The translations under genes and the position numbers were made by a program. Positions 1 through 7,952 of a stretch of 64,000 bases of DNA are shown here, one piece after another; position 1 is the stretch's first letter; the number at the start of each line of letters is the position of its first letter. Source of the stretch: Propionispora sp. 2/2-37 (GTDB taxonomy: Bacteria; Bacillota; Negativicutes; Propionisporales; Propionisporaceae); contig NZ_CYSP01000004.1 of assembly GCF_001298735.1 (NCBI RefSeq), forward strand, positions 62,001 through 126,000, read 5' to 3'. A model generated the notes under the pieces. It was not told the origin of the DNA. It did not search any database and saw nothing but the letters and a program-made list of their open reading frames with translations.

Positions 1-204
1 ATTGGCAAAAGTCAGGCCGGTATTTTTCATTTGCCATAATAGATCCCCCTCCGTAAGGGTTCCGGCATATTTCCCCTGTTCATCAATAAGCGGAACGGCG
101 GTATAACGGTGGAATTCCATTTTTTCCAATGCCTGCCGCATAGTGCCATTCACAGCTAAGTAGACAACTTCATGTTTAGGAATCAAGAAAAAAGCAATAT
201 TCAT
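1..204 (-). CDS. CBS-domain protein, N-terminal part (runs off the left edge)
   Basis: The 68 visible residues open with MNIAFFLIPKHEVVYL and read as the first half of a CBS domain (VPLIDEQGKYAGTLTEGD), the fold that binds adenosine nucleotides in regulatory proteins. The ATG at 204-202 has a good ribosome binding site, GGAGGGCAG, six or so bases upstream, so the start is well supported. The frame stays open to base 1 and the rest of the gene lies outside the window. Small two-CBS proteins with this kind of start are common in Firmicutes, but the function cannot be specified from this fragment. Confidence 0.75.
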   Translation of the reverse strand, partial: MNIAFFLIPKHEVVYLAVNGTMRQALEKMEFHRYTAVPLIDEQGKYAGTLTEGDLLWQMKNTGLTFAN

Positions 205-468
205 GAACTGCCCTCCAACCGTTGCTGTTCTCTCTGTACTACCACGCCATAGACCGCAATAATCCAGCCCTGACGAGCCGGATAGTTTAACTGCGAACCA
301 TAGCATAGCTATGTATTCTCTCCGCCTAACTTTATATCCTGCCCGAATTCGGGCAAAAATGATTTTGCCGGCAGCAGGAACCAATCCGGGTCATTTGGAA
401 TTAAATACAGTAGCGTCGACAGCGCAATACCACCTAGCATAATAGTTATCGATTGGAGGATGTTGTGA
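205..468. other. intergenic region, no gene seen
   Basis: No supported coding frame lies between the CBS gene and the decayed transaminase gene. It contains a perfect palindrome, GCCCGAATTCGGGC (341-354), with no room for a loop, so it is unlikely to be a terminator. A Shine-Dalgarno GGAGGA at 455-460 belongs to the pseudogene that follows. Confidence 0.5.
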
Positions 469-894
469 ATGAAACCGGTATATTTTTATGATGGCCGGAT
501 CGTAGATCAGAATCAGCCAGTCATCTGTCTAGAAGACCGGGGTTACCAGTTTGGTGACGGAGTTTATGATACCTGGATGGTGATCAATAAGAAGCATTTT
601 CTTCGTCAGGAGCATCTGGAACGGTTGGAAAAAAGCTGTTAATTGCTGGGTATCACTCTCACCCGGCATTACCCGAAATATCGTACTGCAACTGGCCGGG
701 CAGTTAGGCATTCCCATCCGTGAGGAATATTGTACGCCGGATTTTTACCTGCAGGCTGACGAAGCCTTTATCTCGGCAGCTACTGGTCTCGTGCCGATTG
801 GGCAAATAGGCGATCTGGTAATCGGCCGGGGTGTCGGTCTGTTTTTAGCCGTATCAACGAAGCCTACGAACATATGACAGTGAAAAACCAATAG
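469..894 (+). pseudogene. D-amino-acid transaminase (class IV PLP enzyme), decayed
   Basis: The frame starts with ATG at 469 behind GGAGGA and gives MKPVYFYDGRIV then EDRGYQFGDGVYDTW, the N-terminal signature of D-alanine/branched-chain aminotransferases. It hits a TAA at 640-642 after 57 codons. A different frame then resumes with the family's C-terminal part (ITRNIVLQLAGQLGIP, then DEAFISAATGLVPIGQI), and a further frame shift near 845 is needed to reach the closing EAYEHMTVKNQ before TAG at 892-894. About half of the usual roughly 280 residues is missing, including the region with the PLP lysine. A premature stop, a large internal deletion and a frameshift together mean it cannot make a working enzyme. 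Confidence 0.88.
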
Positions 895-896
895 TT

Positions 897-935
897 GATA
901 AGACGTTGCAGGGTAACAGCCCGCAACGTCTTATC
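897..935. terminator. stem-loop terminator between the dat remnant and dedA
   Basis: A 13-bp perfect stem (GATAAGACGTTGC at 897-909 with its complement at 923-935) encloses a 13-nt loop and is followed by TCATTTTC. It lies between two convergent genes and probably serves the DedA gene as well. Confidence 0.7.
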
Positions 936-999
936 TCATTTTCGACACTTGCGATCAAAGCGGAAAAAAGCTCTTTACAGCACCTGCCGTAAAAGCGTT

Positions 1000-1608
1000 T
1001 TATTCTCCTTCCTTCAGATGTTTGTGCCTTTTTCTGACATAATACAAAACCAGCACTGCCATAATCAGCACAACCCCTAAGCTTAACCGGTGACCGACCG
1101 CATGAAGTATTTGCCATTGTTCCCCCAGCATCATACCGGCATAGATAAGCAGAATGGTCCAGGGGACTGACCCCAGTAGCGTATAGATAACAAATTGAAA
1201 AAAATTTACTCTGGCAAAACCGGCAGGCAGGGAAATAAACGTGCGGACAACCGGCAGCAAGCGGCTATAGAAAGTGGCTTTTATTCCATAGCGGTCAAAC
1301 CAGCGTTGTGCCGCCACAACATGCCGTCCGGATAAAAATACATATTTACCATATTTATCAACAAAAGGCCGACCACCATAATAGCCTATGGCATAAGCCA
1401 TAACCGAACCGGTTAGACCACCGGCGATACCTGCGGCTGCAGCCATAGTAAAATCAAGGCGGCCGAGATAAACCAAATAACCGGCAAAGCCGAAAATAAT
1501 TTCGCTGGGTACCGGCAGACAGGCACTTTCCATGGCCATACCGATCAAAATGGCCGTATACCCCCACGCACTGATATAGTCAATAAGCATTGCGAAAAAT
1601 TCTTCCAA
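1000..1608 (-). CDS. DedA-family membrane protein
   Basis: The 202-residue polytopic protein has the DedA/VTT layout: an N-terminal hydrophobic stretch with ESACLPVPSEIIFGFAGYL, a central segment with YGGRPFVDKYGKY, and the conserved amphipathic region SRLLPVVRTFISLPAGFARV, then three further membrane segments. DedA proteins are flippases or transporters of lipid carriers such as undecaprenyl phosphate or phosphatidylethanolamine, so a role in envelope lipid recycling is the family expectation. The start is a TTG at 1608, about seven bases after GGAGGA. It is monocistronic and shares a terminator region with the dat remnant. A related VTT protein is at 57105-57794. Confidence 0.88.
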   Translation of the reverse strand: MEEFFAMLIDYISAWGYTAILIGMAMESACLPVPSEIIFGFAGYLVYLGRLDFTMAAAAGIAGGLTGSVMAYAIGYYGGRPFVDKYGKYVFLSGRHVVAAQRWFDRYGIKATFYSRLLPVVRTFISLPAGFARVNFFQFVIYTLLGSVPWTILLIYAGMMLGEQWQILHAVGHRLSLGVVLIMAVLVLYYVRKRHKHLKEGE

Positions 1609-1758
1609 CGAAAAGTCCTCCCCAAGTACAGAATAACTCCAATACTACTTATTTATTGTACACTACTTTTGTCCAACAAACACTTTTCTGATAGAAAAAA
1701 CATACAAAATGAAAAAATTATTATTATTTAATACTTCCTGTTCCATGGCAACAAGCAG

Positions 1759-1764
1759 TATAAT
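1759..1764 (+). promoter_or_regulatory. -10 element upstream of the GltD-like gene
   Basis: TATAAT at 1759-1764 gives a predicted transcript start near 1771. No convincing -35 hexamer is visible. It matters mainly because it would exclude the upstream TTG at 1770 as the start codon of the next gene. Confidence 0.4.
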
Positions 1765-1808
1765 GAATATTGTATACTGAGGATTTACCTGCCGGAAAGG
1801 ATGATACT

Positions 1809-3173
1809 GTGCGTATTGATAAAAAAAGTAACTTTGATGGAAAGGAGCTCTCTTTCCATGAAATCGATGAAGGCTTTAGCACGCGGGAAGCCATAGCGGA
1901 GGCTAAACGCTGTTTAAATTGCAAAAACCCACTCTGCCGCACCGGCTGTCCGATTAACAACGAAATCCCACAATTCATTCAGGCCCTGGCTAAGGGCAAT
2001 ATCGGTGAAGCCAGCGATATCATTGCCCGGCGTAGCAATCTGCCGGCAGTCTGCGGCCGGGTATGCGCCCATGAAAAACAATGCGAAGCCTCCTGTATTT
2101 TAAAAAAACGCCAGGCTGGCATTCGTATTGGAAAACTGGAACGGTTCATTGCCGACTTTGATGCGGAAATGGATATCACCTTTATACCTCCTTCGGTAGA
2201 AAAACTGGGACAGGTCGCCGTTATTGGTTCCGGTCCGGCCGGGTTGACCGTTGCCGGTGATTTGGCCAAACTGGGCATCGGGGTAACCGTATTCGAAGCC
2301 CAGTCTGAACCTGGCGGTGTTTTATTGTATGGCATACCGGAATTTAGACTAAGTAAGGAAGTAATCCGGCGTGAAGTAAAAAAAATTAAACGCTTGGGTG
2401 TAACTTTTAAGACCAATATTCTGGTAGGCAAGGATATTACTGTTGACGAATTGTTCGCTCAGGGCTTTGATGCCATCTTTATGGGGACAGGAACAGCACT
2501 TCCGCGCATGCTTAACTTGCCTGGAAAAAACCTGGCCGGAGTCATGGCCGCCACTTACTTTCTAAGTATGGTAACCTTAGCCAATGCCGAAAAGCTCAGC
2601 CGGCAGGAAATTCCCATTCATCCCGGTGATACCGTACTGGTCATCGGTGCGGGCAACGTGGCGCTGGATGCCGCACGAACCGCACTGCGGTTGGGCGCAG
2701 CATCGGTAACCGTGGTCTATCGCCAGACAGAAAACGAAATGACCGCCTTAAAGTCCGAATATGAAGACGCCAAACAAGAGGGAGTTCAATTCCAATGGCT
2801 GTTGTCCCCCCTTTCTTTTCTTGGCAGCGGGATGGTTAACGGCCTGGAATGCGAAGTACAGGAACGAACGGATAACGGGTTGCAAGGTACGGGAAGGATA
2901 GAAATTCTACCGGCCAACAAAGTGATCGTAGCTATTGGACAACGTCCTGCCGCCCGGATTGTTTCCACCACCACCGGCATTGAGGTCAATGACAAGGGCT
3001 ATGTTATAACCCGTGAACGTCCTTATGGCATGACCACAAGGCGCGGCGTATTTGCCGGCGGCGACGTGGTACATCAGCCGGCCACTGTCGTCCTCGCTAT
3101 GAAAGAAGCGAAAAAGGTGGCCGCCGGAATTGCTATGTATGTGGAAGCAAAAAAATTGTTGGAAGAGTGTTAG
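1809..3173 (+). CDS. NAD(P)/FAD oxidoreductase, GltD-like (glutamate synthase small-subunit family)
   Basis: The 454-residue protein has the N-terminal double cysteine cluster that binds two 4Fe-4S centres (CLNCKNPLCRTGCP and CGRVCAHEKQCEASC). This is followed by an FAD Rossmann motif (VIGSGPAGLTVAGDLAKLG) and an NAD(P) motif (VIGAGNVALDAARTALRLG). The family includes GltD, NfnB/SudA and related electron-transfer flavoproteins. No GltB or NfnA partner is adjacent, so it may be the stand-alone homotetrameric type. I chose GTG at 1809, with GGAAAGG eight bases upstream, rather than TTG at 1770, which lacks a ribosome site and lies at the predicted transcript start. The physiological substrate is not determinable here. 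Confidence 0.85.
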   Translation: MRIDKKSNFDGKELSFHEIDEGFSTREAIAEAKRCLNCKNPLCRTGCPINNEIPQFIQALAKGNIGEASDIIARRSNLPAVCGRVCAHEKQCEASCILKKRQAGIRIGKLERFIADFDAEMDITFIPPSVEKLGQVAVIGSGPAGLTVAGDLAKLGIGVTVFEAQSEPGGVLLYGIPEFRLSKEVIRREVKKIKRLGVTFKTNILVGKDITVDELFAQGFDAIFMGTGTALPRMLNLPGKNLAGVMAATYFLSMVTLANAEKLSRQEIPIHPGDTVLVIGAGNVALDAARTALRLGAASVTVVYRQTENEMTALKSEYEDAKQEGVQFQWLLSPLSFLGSGMVNGLECEVQERTDNGLQGTGRIEILPANKVIVAIGQRPAARIVSTTTGIEVNDKGYVITRERPYGMTTRRGVFAGGDVVHQPATVVLAMKEAKKVAAGIAMYVEAKKLLEEC

Positions 3174-3227
3174 CACTTTTGTGCTATAATAAAGGTAAAT
3201 ATTGTATGCAGAGAGGCAGGAGATGCA

Positions 3228-4556
3228 ATGCAGAACTTATGGAATGCGCTTCAGCAGTTAAGCCTTGATTTTACCGTTTCAACGGAGCAGTTGTTTACCA
3301 TTGCCGAAAAATTCGAAGCAGCCATGACCGACGGCTTGTCCGGAACCGATATGACCTTAAAAATGCTGCCGTCCTTTTTAGCTGCTCCGACCGGCAGGGA
3401 ACATGGCCGTTATCTGGCAGTTGATTTCGGCGGCACCAACGTGCGAACATTGATTGTCGAACTTGACGGACAAGGCTCCCTCCAGATAAAAAAACATGTC
3501 TCGCGCCCGCTGAGAGATCCCGGCGGATCCTATGATTATCTTTCTGCCCAGGCCACGGCGGAGGAGTTATTCGATTTCATTGCGGAACAAATTGCAGAAA
3601 TTATCACGGATGACACGAACTATCAATTAGGACATACCTTTTCATTCCCTATGCAGCAAACCGGGATTAACTCGGCTACTTTAATTTGCTGGACTAAGGA
3701 AATCGCTACTGCCGGTGTGGAAGGTCAGGACGTCAATCAATTACTGCAGGCTGCCTTGGCCCGCAGGGGACTGCCTCAGGTCACACCGAAAGTCATTCTT
3801 AATGACACGGTGGGAACCCTGCTCACTGCTGCTTACAGCCATCCCGGTACCGCAATCGGTTCCATTTGCGGCACCGGTCACAACACAGCCTATCTTGAAC
3901 CGAATGCTCCCTGGAATAACGGTCCCATGGTGATCAACCTGGAATCCGGCAATTTTGATAAACTGCCTGTAAATTCTTATGACGAGCAACTGGATTGTGC
4001 CAGTGAAAAGCCGGGGGCCCAGCGGCTGGAGAAAATGATCTCGGGGCGTTATATCGGCGAACTGTTACAGATTGTTATCCAGTATATGCTGGCAAAAGGG
4101 CTGCTCCCACATCATACGAAACAGGTCAGCGATTTTCTCGCAAAACCCAATCGATTTACCGGTGCCGATGTATCCCTTTTAATAGAAGACCAAACTACGG
4201 ATTTAGAGAAAATTTCCGCTTGGCTGCAAAAACGTCTGGATGTCACTCAGTCCACCAGGCTGGACCGTGAGGCTTTGCAAACCATCGCTTCTTTGATTGC
4301 TACCCGTTCCGCCCGTCTGGTTGCAGCTACGTTTATTGGCATTTTGCACCGTATTGACCCGCAGCGCGAACGAAAATATGTCATTGCCATTGATGGTTCT
4401 TTATACGAAAAGCTTCCCGGTTATGCCGATTCCATCCACCGGGCTATAGCCGAAGTATACCAAAACAAAGCGCACCAAATTACGACCATTTTAAGCAAAG
4501 ACGGTTCCGGCCTAGGTGCCGCAATTGCGGTAGCCCTGGCCAGCACTCCGGAATAA
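3228..4556 (+). CDS. eukaryotic-type hexokinase
   Basis: The 442 residues match the two-domain hexokinase fold of yeast and animals rather than bacterial glucokinase or ROK kinases. Visible signatures are phosphate-1 DFGGTN (66-71), the sugar-binding hexokinase signature LGHTFSFPMQQ...WTK (134-157), LNDTVGTLL with the expected catalytic Asp near 193, GTGHNTAYLE, NLESGNFD, and the adenosine motif SKDGSGLGAA near the C-terminus. It would phosphorylate glucose or other hexoses with ATP in the cytosol. The length is about that of a single yeast-type unit. It is preceded by AGGCAGGAG and a TATAAT at 3185-3190, and followed by a strong terminator, so it is probably monocistronic. Horizontal origin is possible but not shown by the sequence. 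Confidence 0.92.
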   Translation: MQNLWNALQQLSLDFTVSTEQLFTIAEKFEAAMTDGLSGTDMTLKMLPSFLAAPTGREHGRYLAVDFGGTNVRTLIVELDGQGSLQIKKHVSRPLRDPGGSYDYLSAQATAEELFDFIAEQIAEIITDDTNYQLGHTFSFPMQQTGINSATLICWTKEIATAGVEGQDVNQLLQAALARRGLPQVTPKVILNDTVGTLLTAAYSHPGTAIGSICGTGHNTAYLEPNAPWNNGPMVINLESGNFDKLPVNSYDEQLDCASEKPGAQRLEKMISGRYIGELLQIVIQYMLAKGLLPHHTKQVSDFLAKPNRFTGADVSLLIEDQTTDLEKISAWLQKRLDVTQSTRLDREALQTIASLIATRSARLVAATFIGILHRIDPQRERKYVIAIDGSLYEKLPGYADSIHRAIAEVYQNKAHQITTILSKDGSGLGAAIAVALASTPE

Positions 4557-4568
4557 CAGCCATACATA

Positions 4569-4605
4569 AGACAGGCCGCTACAACTCAAATTGTGCGGCC
4601 TGTCT
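4569..4605 (+). terminator. terminator after the hexokinase gene
   Basis: An 11-bp perfect stem (AGACAGGCCGC at 4569-4579 with its complement at 4595-4605) encloses a 15-nt loop and is followed by ATTTAG. It lies 13 bases past the hexokinase stop. Confidence 0.75.
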
Positions 4606-4612
4606 ATTTAGA

Positions 4613-4710
4613 CTATTCTGCTATCATCCGCATGAAATACTTGTGAATACGGTATCCTGCGTTAATTCCGGATGAAAAGCCGTCGCCAGATATTTCCCTC
4701 TAGTTCCCTC
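4613..4710 (-). pseudogene. pdxT: pdxT 3' remnant, truncated and frameshifted
   Basis: Directly after the pdxS stop, the minus strand encodes EGTRGKYLATAFHPELTQD. After loss of one base in the next codon it continues RIHKYFMRMIAE and a TAG at 4615-4613. This is the C-terminal end of PdxT, the glutamine amidotransferase partner of PdxS, and it includes the HPE motif with the His and Glu of the class I amidotransferase triad. About 155 of the usual roughly 190 residues, including the catalytic Cys, are gone. The position exactly where pdxT normally follows pdxS supports the reading. Confidence 0.85.
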
Positions 4711-4719
4711 TTTCTGTAT

Positions 4720-5601
4720 TTACCAGCTGCGTTCCTGCATACGTTCGTGTTCAGGAATTGTGGAGATTTCAATACCCACCATGGGCTCGCCTAAGTCTTT
4801 CGATATTTCCGCCAGCACCTTCGGGTCATTATAATAGGTTGTAGCCGCAACGATGGCTTTGGCACGCTGTGCCGGATCACCGGATTTGAAAATTCCGGAA
4901 CCAACAAAGATGCCGTCACAGCCCAGCTGCATCATCAGTGCCACGTCAGCAGGCGTAGCAATGCCACCGGCGGCAAAATTAACCACCGGCAGACGGCCCT
5001 GCTTTCTGGTTTCCACCACCATTTCCAGCGGTGCACCGATATTTTGGGCAAAGGCCGCTACTTCATCTTCCGGCAGATTTTCCAACAACCGAATTTCACT
5101 CAGCACCATTCGAATGTGCTTTACCGCCTCTATAACATTGCCGGTCCCCGGTTCCCCCTTGGTTCTGATCATGGCTGCACCTTCACTGATGCGCCGCAAG
5201 GCTTCCCCAAGATTTTTGGCCCCGCACACAAAAGGAACTTTAAAGGGACGTTTATTGATATGATATTTGTCGTCAGCCGGTGTAAGAACTTCGCTTTCAT
5301 CAATATAATCAACACCTAGAGATTCCAGTATTTGCGCCTCTACAAAATGACCAATACGCACTTTGGCCATGACCGGGATGCTGACCACATCCATAATCTT
5401 AGTAATAATAGCCGGATCAGCCATTCGGGCAACACCGCCAGCCGCCCTGATATTCGCAGGTACCCGTTCCAGGGCCATAATAGCGCAGGCACCGGCCTCT
5501 TCGGCAATTTTAGCCTGCTCGGGTGTTGTGACATCCATGATGACACCGCCTTTTAACATTTCCGCAAGGCCGGCCTTAACACGAAAGGTTCCCTGTTGCA
5601 T
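4720..5601 (-). CDS. pdxS: pyridoxal 5'-phosphate synthase, PdxS subunit
   Basis: The 293-residue protein is a full-length PdxS TIM barrel. It makes PLP from ribose 5-phosphate, glyceraldehyde 3-phosphate and ammonia, normally as a dodecamer fed ammonia by PdxT. The ribose-phosphate-binding lysine ([17 protein letters not shown]80) and the second catalytic lysine ([11 protein letters not shown]148) are both present, as are the phosphate-binding glycines ([20 protein letters not shown]). The ATG at 5601 has GGAGGAATCAGGAG upstream and was preferred over an upstream in-frame start at 5679. Its usual partner pdxT is reduced to a 98-bp remnant just downstream, so unless another pdxT exists the enzyme would depend on free ammonia. 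Confidence 0.96.
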   Translation of the reverse strand: MQQGTFRVKAGLAEMLKGGVIMDVTTPEQAKIAEEAGACAIMALERVPANIRAAGGVARMADPAIITKIMDVVSIPVMAKVRIGHFVEAQILESLGVDYIDESEVLTPADDKYHINKRPFKVPFVCGAKNLGEALRRISEGAAMIRTKGEPGTGNVIEAVKHIRMVLSEIRLLENLPEDEVAAFAQNIGAPLEMVVETRKQGRLPVVNFAAGGIATPADVALMMQLGCDGIFVGSGIFKSGDPAQRAKAIVAATTYYNDPKVLAEISKDLGEPMVGIEISTIPEHERMQERSW

Positions 5602-5632
5602 GACTCCTGATTCCTCCTGTAGCAAAACATAG

Positions 5633-5686
5633 CATACTATTAATATTTGCAATTCGGCCAAAATACATAAAAAATTCAATAGTATG
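5633..5686 (-). promoter_or_regulatory. inverted repeat upstream of pdxS
   Basis: CATACTATT (5633-5641) and its exact complement AATAGTATG (5678-5686) flank a 36-bp AT-rich core. The pdxS promoter should lie here (TTGGCC with TAGTAT 16 bp downstream is a weak candidate). The repeat could be a regulator site, but the regulator is unknown and no pdxR-like gene is adjacent. Confidence 0.35.
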
Positions 5687-5723
5687 TCGTTTTGTTTATA
5701 CGACAGAAAGAAATTAAATCCTG

Positions 5724-6422
5724 CTACATCCGCTGATTTATCCTGATACGTACTTCGTTTACTATTTCGCGGGCAAACGGTCCTAAATCGCCATTAGCAA
5801 AGGCCTTTAGCGTTCCGGCGGCAACCTGCCGGATGGCGCTGTTAATCAGTAACGGATCACTGATACTCTGTTCCCGCAGCCGATTTTCAATATGCACTCC
5901 GGCTATTAAAACCTCTTCCGCCGCAATGGTATTGATTTTTGTCACAATATCAGAATCACCGATCATCACTTCACCAATGGTCTGAAAAATTTCTTTGATT
6001 ACCGGAAAAAAATCGCTTCCACTTTCATCAACTATGATAATCGGGCGCTCTCCCAATGCGATTTCCCCGGCGTGGCCTACAAATTTAACACCGATGCAGG
6101 TCAGGTGACTTTCTGCTACTGCTGCATTCAGTCTCTGCTGGGATACGTTGGTTGCAATATTAAGTAATACAGGAGGTTTTTTTACGTTTTTAAATACCTC
6201 CAGACAATTTATAATTTCTTTATCAGGTACCGCCAGAATAACCAGTCTGAGATTAGCCATTTCCTCTATACTTGTGGCCGTCTCGGCACCATACCGTTCT
6301 GCTGCCAGCTGCATAATATCCATATTCCGGTCAAATAAACGAAGCGTAAACCCGCCCTGCCGGGAAAGTCTTCCGGCCAAAGCTTGCCCCATGCGTCCTG
6401 CTCCGACTAAACCGATGTGCAT
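5724..6422 (-). CDS. NAD(P)-binding oxidoreductase, pyrroline-5-carboxylate reductase-like
   Basis: The 232-residue protein starts [19 protein letters not shown], a classic dinucleotide-binding GxGxxG at the extreme N-terminus. It continues with the conserved [10 protein letters not shown] segment of the P5C reductase / 6-phosphogluconate-dehydrogenase-like superfamily. The C-terminal half is helical, as in P5C reductase, but lacks the family's best-known serine-rich signature, so substrate identity is open. The ATG at 6422 follows GGAGGGATATA and was chosen over an upstream in-frame start at 6506. It is upstream of pdxS on the same strand with about 120 bp between, so cotranscription is uncertain. 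Confidence 0.6.
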   Translation of the reverse strand: MHIGLVGAGRMGQALAGRLSRQGGFTLRLFDRNMDIMQLAAERYGAETATSIEEMANLRLVILAVPDKEIINCLEVFKNVKKPPVLLNIATNVSQQRLNAAVAESHLTCIGVKFVGHAGEIALGERPIIIVDESGSDFFPVIKEIFQTIGEVMIGDSDIVTKINTIAAEEVLIAGVHIENRLREQSISDPLLINSAIRQVAAGTLKAFANGDLGPFAREIVNEVRIRINQRM

Positions 6423-6526
6423 TATATCCCTCCAGATGTCATAATTCAATTGGTCGTATATAGTAAGTATATTCGGAAAAACCGGGGCGGTGCTATTTTG
6501 CTCCATAATAACAGCATGGCAGCTTG

Positions 6527-6688
6527 TTATGGTTTTAATAAATTATAAAAGGCTAATCCCAGGGAAACAACAATCAGCACTTTCATCCCTATGTCTCCCG
6601 CTGCATTGCCATTCTGTTTTAGCCAGAAGCCGTAAGTATATGCCGGTACAGCAGCTAACAACGTAAGTACAATAAGTAAATAGTCCAT
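6527..6688 (-). CDS. small two-helix membrane protein of the germinant receptor operon (D-subunit candidate)
   Basis: This 53-residue frame starts MDYLLIVLTLLAAVPAYTY and has a second hydrophobic segment, VLIVVSLGLAFYNLL, separated by a short polar loop. The ATG at 6688 is preceded by AAGGAGAGAGT, a strong ribosome site, only 17 bases after the gerC stop at 6705. It therefore looks like the last gene of the ger operon. Several Bacillus germinant receptor operons carry a fourth gene for a short two-helix D protein that modulates receptor function. Size, topology and position fit that role, but no sequence identity is claimed. Confidence 0.75.
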   Translation of the reverse strand: MDYLLIVLTLLAAVPAYTYGFWLKQNGNAAGDIGMKVLIVVSLGLAFYNLLKP

Positions 6689-6704
6689 ACTCTCTCCTTA
6701 TGCT

Positions 6705-7952
6705 TCAGTTCCTGACAGGTACAGTCCGTTGCATCAGTCCCGTACGACGGAGCACTGTATTTACTGATACGTTTACTTCAGCCTGCCGGTACATGGTTTT
6801 CCAGTCTAAGGCCATTAATTCCTGCTGCGTTGTCACTTGTGGCCTTAAATACACACCAAATCCGGCAACATCGCATCCCCAGCCCTGTGTTTTATCTATC
6901 ATTTTCATCATTTGCTTTGCCAGTAAGGTATTAATGCTATTTTCCAGTATATTCCGATACTTTCCGTCCTCATAATTTATACCACTGGGAATGGCTGTTA
7001 TTTCCCCTTCCATTTTGATTTTAATATCAATAAATATCTGTTCTCCTATACGCCTGAGCTTAACATCCGGCTTACCGTTTAGGCGCATACTTAAGTTAAT
7101 AAATTTCTCAGGCACCAGGGGATCGGCAAGAACATAAAACCCGGTAGGAAACTCCCCCCGCAAAATAGCCACCATGCGTGTTTCTTCATTAGTAAGTTTA
7201 CCGGCCAACCGATCACCGGAAAAAACGGCAAGCCCCATGGCCTGATCCGGATTTCCCTTGATTCCGGATAAATTTCCTGCCGTATATTCTTTAGAGATTT
7301 CTTCAGGGAACAGGCTTCCCTCCGGCTTGTCTTCTTGCTTCTCTTCCCGGCTTCCTACCAGCGTAGCATACGGCGCTCCGTTAAAATCCTTCAGCCGGAT
7401 ATAGAATTCATGCAAATTGGTGGACATATAATAACCTGACTCCCGGGCAGCAAACATCATGGATTCATAATACCGGGACATCACCTGCTCTAAAATCGGT
7501 TTGTTCTTCTGTATATACTCTTCGGCGGTAATTTGATTAGTAATAACAATATAGGTTGAGCCGCGCATATCCCGGTACCGCATAAGCGGGGCGAAAATAT
7601 CGTTAATACCCTGCCGGGCCAGTTCTTCGCCGATGATAAGCACTTTCATATGAGAAAAATCAAGCGTTCTGGCTAACGAAGAATTGAAAAGATTACGGGC
7701 CTCCGCCAGTGACCTGGCCTCCACGCTGACACTAACCTGCCCTTTGCTGTCGTCGCTTTTCCCTTCTTCCGGACTTCCCGCTTGCGGCACGGCAATCTGG
7801 CACGTATATTTCACCATTCCGTCCTCATTGCTTTTATCCACTCCTAAGGCCAGTACAAAACCTGTCTCATCAGTTTCCCTCGCTCCGCTACAGCCCGCGT
7901 TCAATAACATGGTCAGTCCCAAGAGCATGCACCCAATCAGCCGGAAGTACAT
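6705..7952 (-). CDS. spore germination protein, GerC family lipoprotein
   Basis: The 415-residue protein begins with a lipoprotein signal (MLLGLTMLLNAGC, acylated Cys at 21). It contains the Ger(x)C family segments FVLALGVDKSNEDG, RDMRGSTYIVITNQITAEEYI, LAVFSGDRLAGKLT and a C-terminal QAEVNVSVNTVLRRTGL. GerC is the lipoprotein subunit of the germinant receptor in the inner spore membrane. The start ATG at 7952 lies behind GGAGGGGGCGGCG and overlaps the gerB end by 16 bases. The order A-B-C matches the classic operon. Confidence 0.93.
   Translation of the reverse strand: MYFRLIGCMLLGLTMLLNAGCSGARETDETGFVLALGVDKSNEDGMVKYTCQIAVPQAGSPEEGKSDDSKGQVSVSVEARSLAEARNLFNSSLARTLDFSHMKVLIIGEELARQGINDIFAPLMRYRDMRGSTYIVITNQITAEEYIQKNKPILEQVMSRYYESMMFAARESGYYMSTNLHEFYIRLKDFNGAPYATLVGSREEKQEDKPEGSLFPEEISKEYTAGNLSGIKGNPDQAMGLAVFSGDRLAGKLTNEETRMVAILRGEFPTGFYVLADPLVPEKFINLSMRLNGKPDVKLRRIGEQIFIDIKIKMEGEITAIPSGINYEDGKYRNILENSINTLLAKQMMKMIDKTQGWGCDVAGFGVYLRPQVTTQQELMALDWKTMYRQAEVNVSVNTVLRRTGLMQRTVPVRN

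Noticed and set aside
341-354. Perfect palindrome GCCCGAATTCGGGC as a terminator or operator
   Set aside because: It has no loop, no T tract and no gene end nearby, and no second copy was seen in the window.
1770-1808. TTG at 1770 as the start of the GltD-like gene
   Set aside because: No ribosome site precedes it, and the TATAAT at 1759-1764 would place the transcript start at about this base. GTG 1809 has GGAAAGG at good distance.
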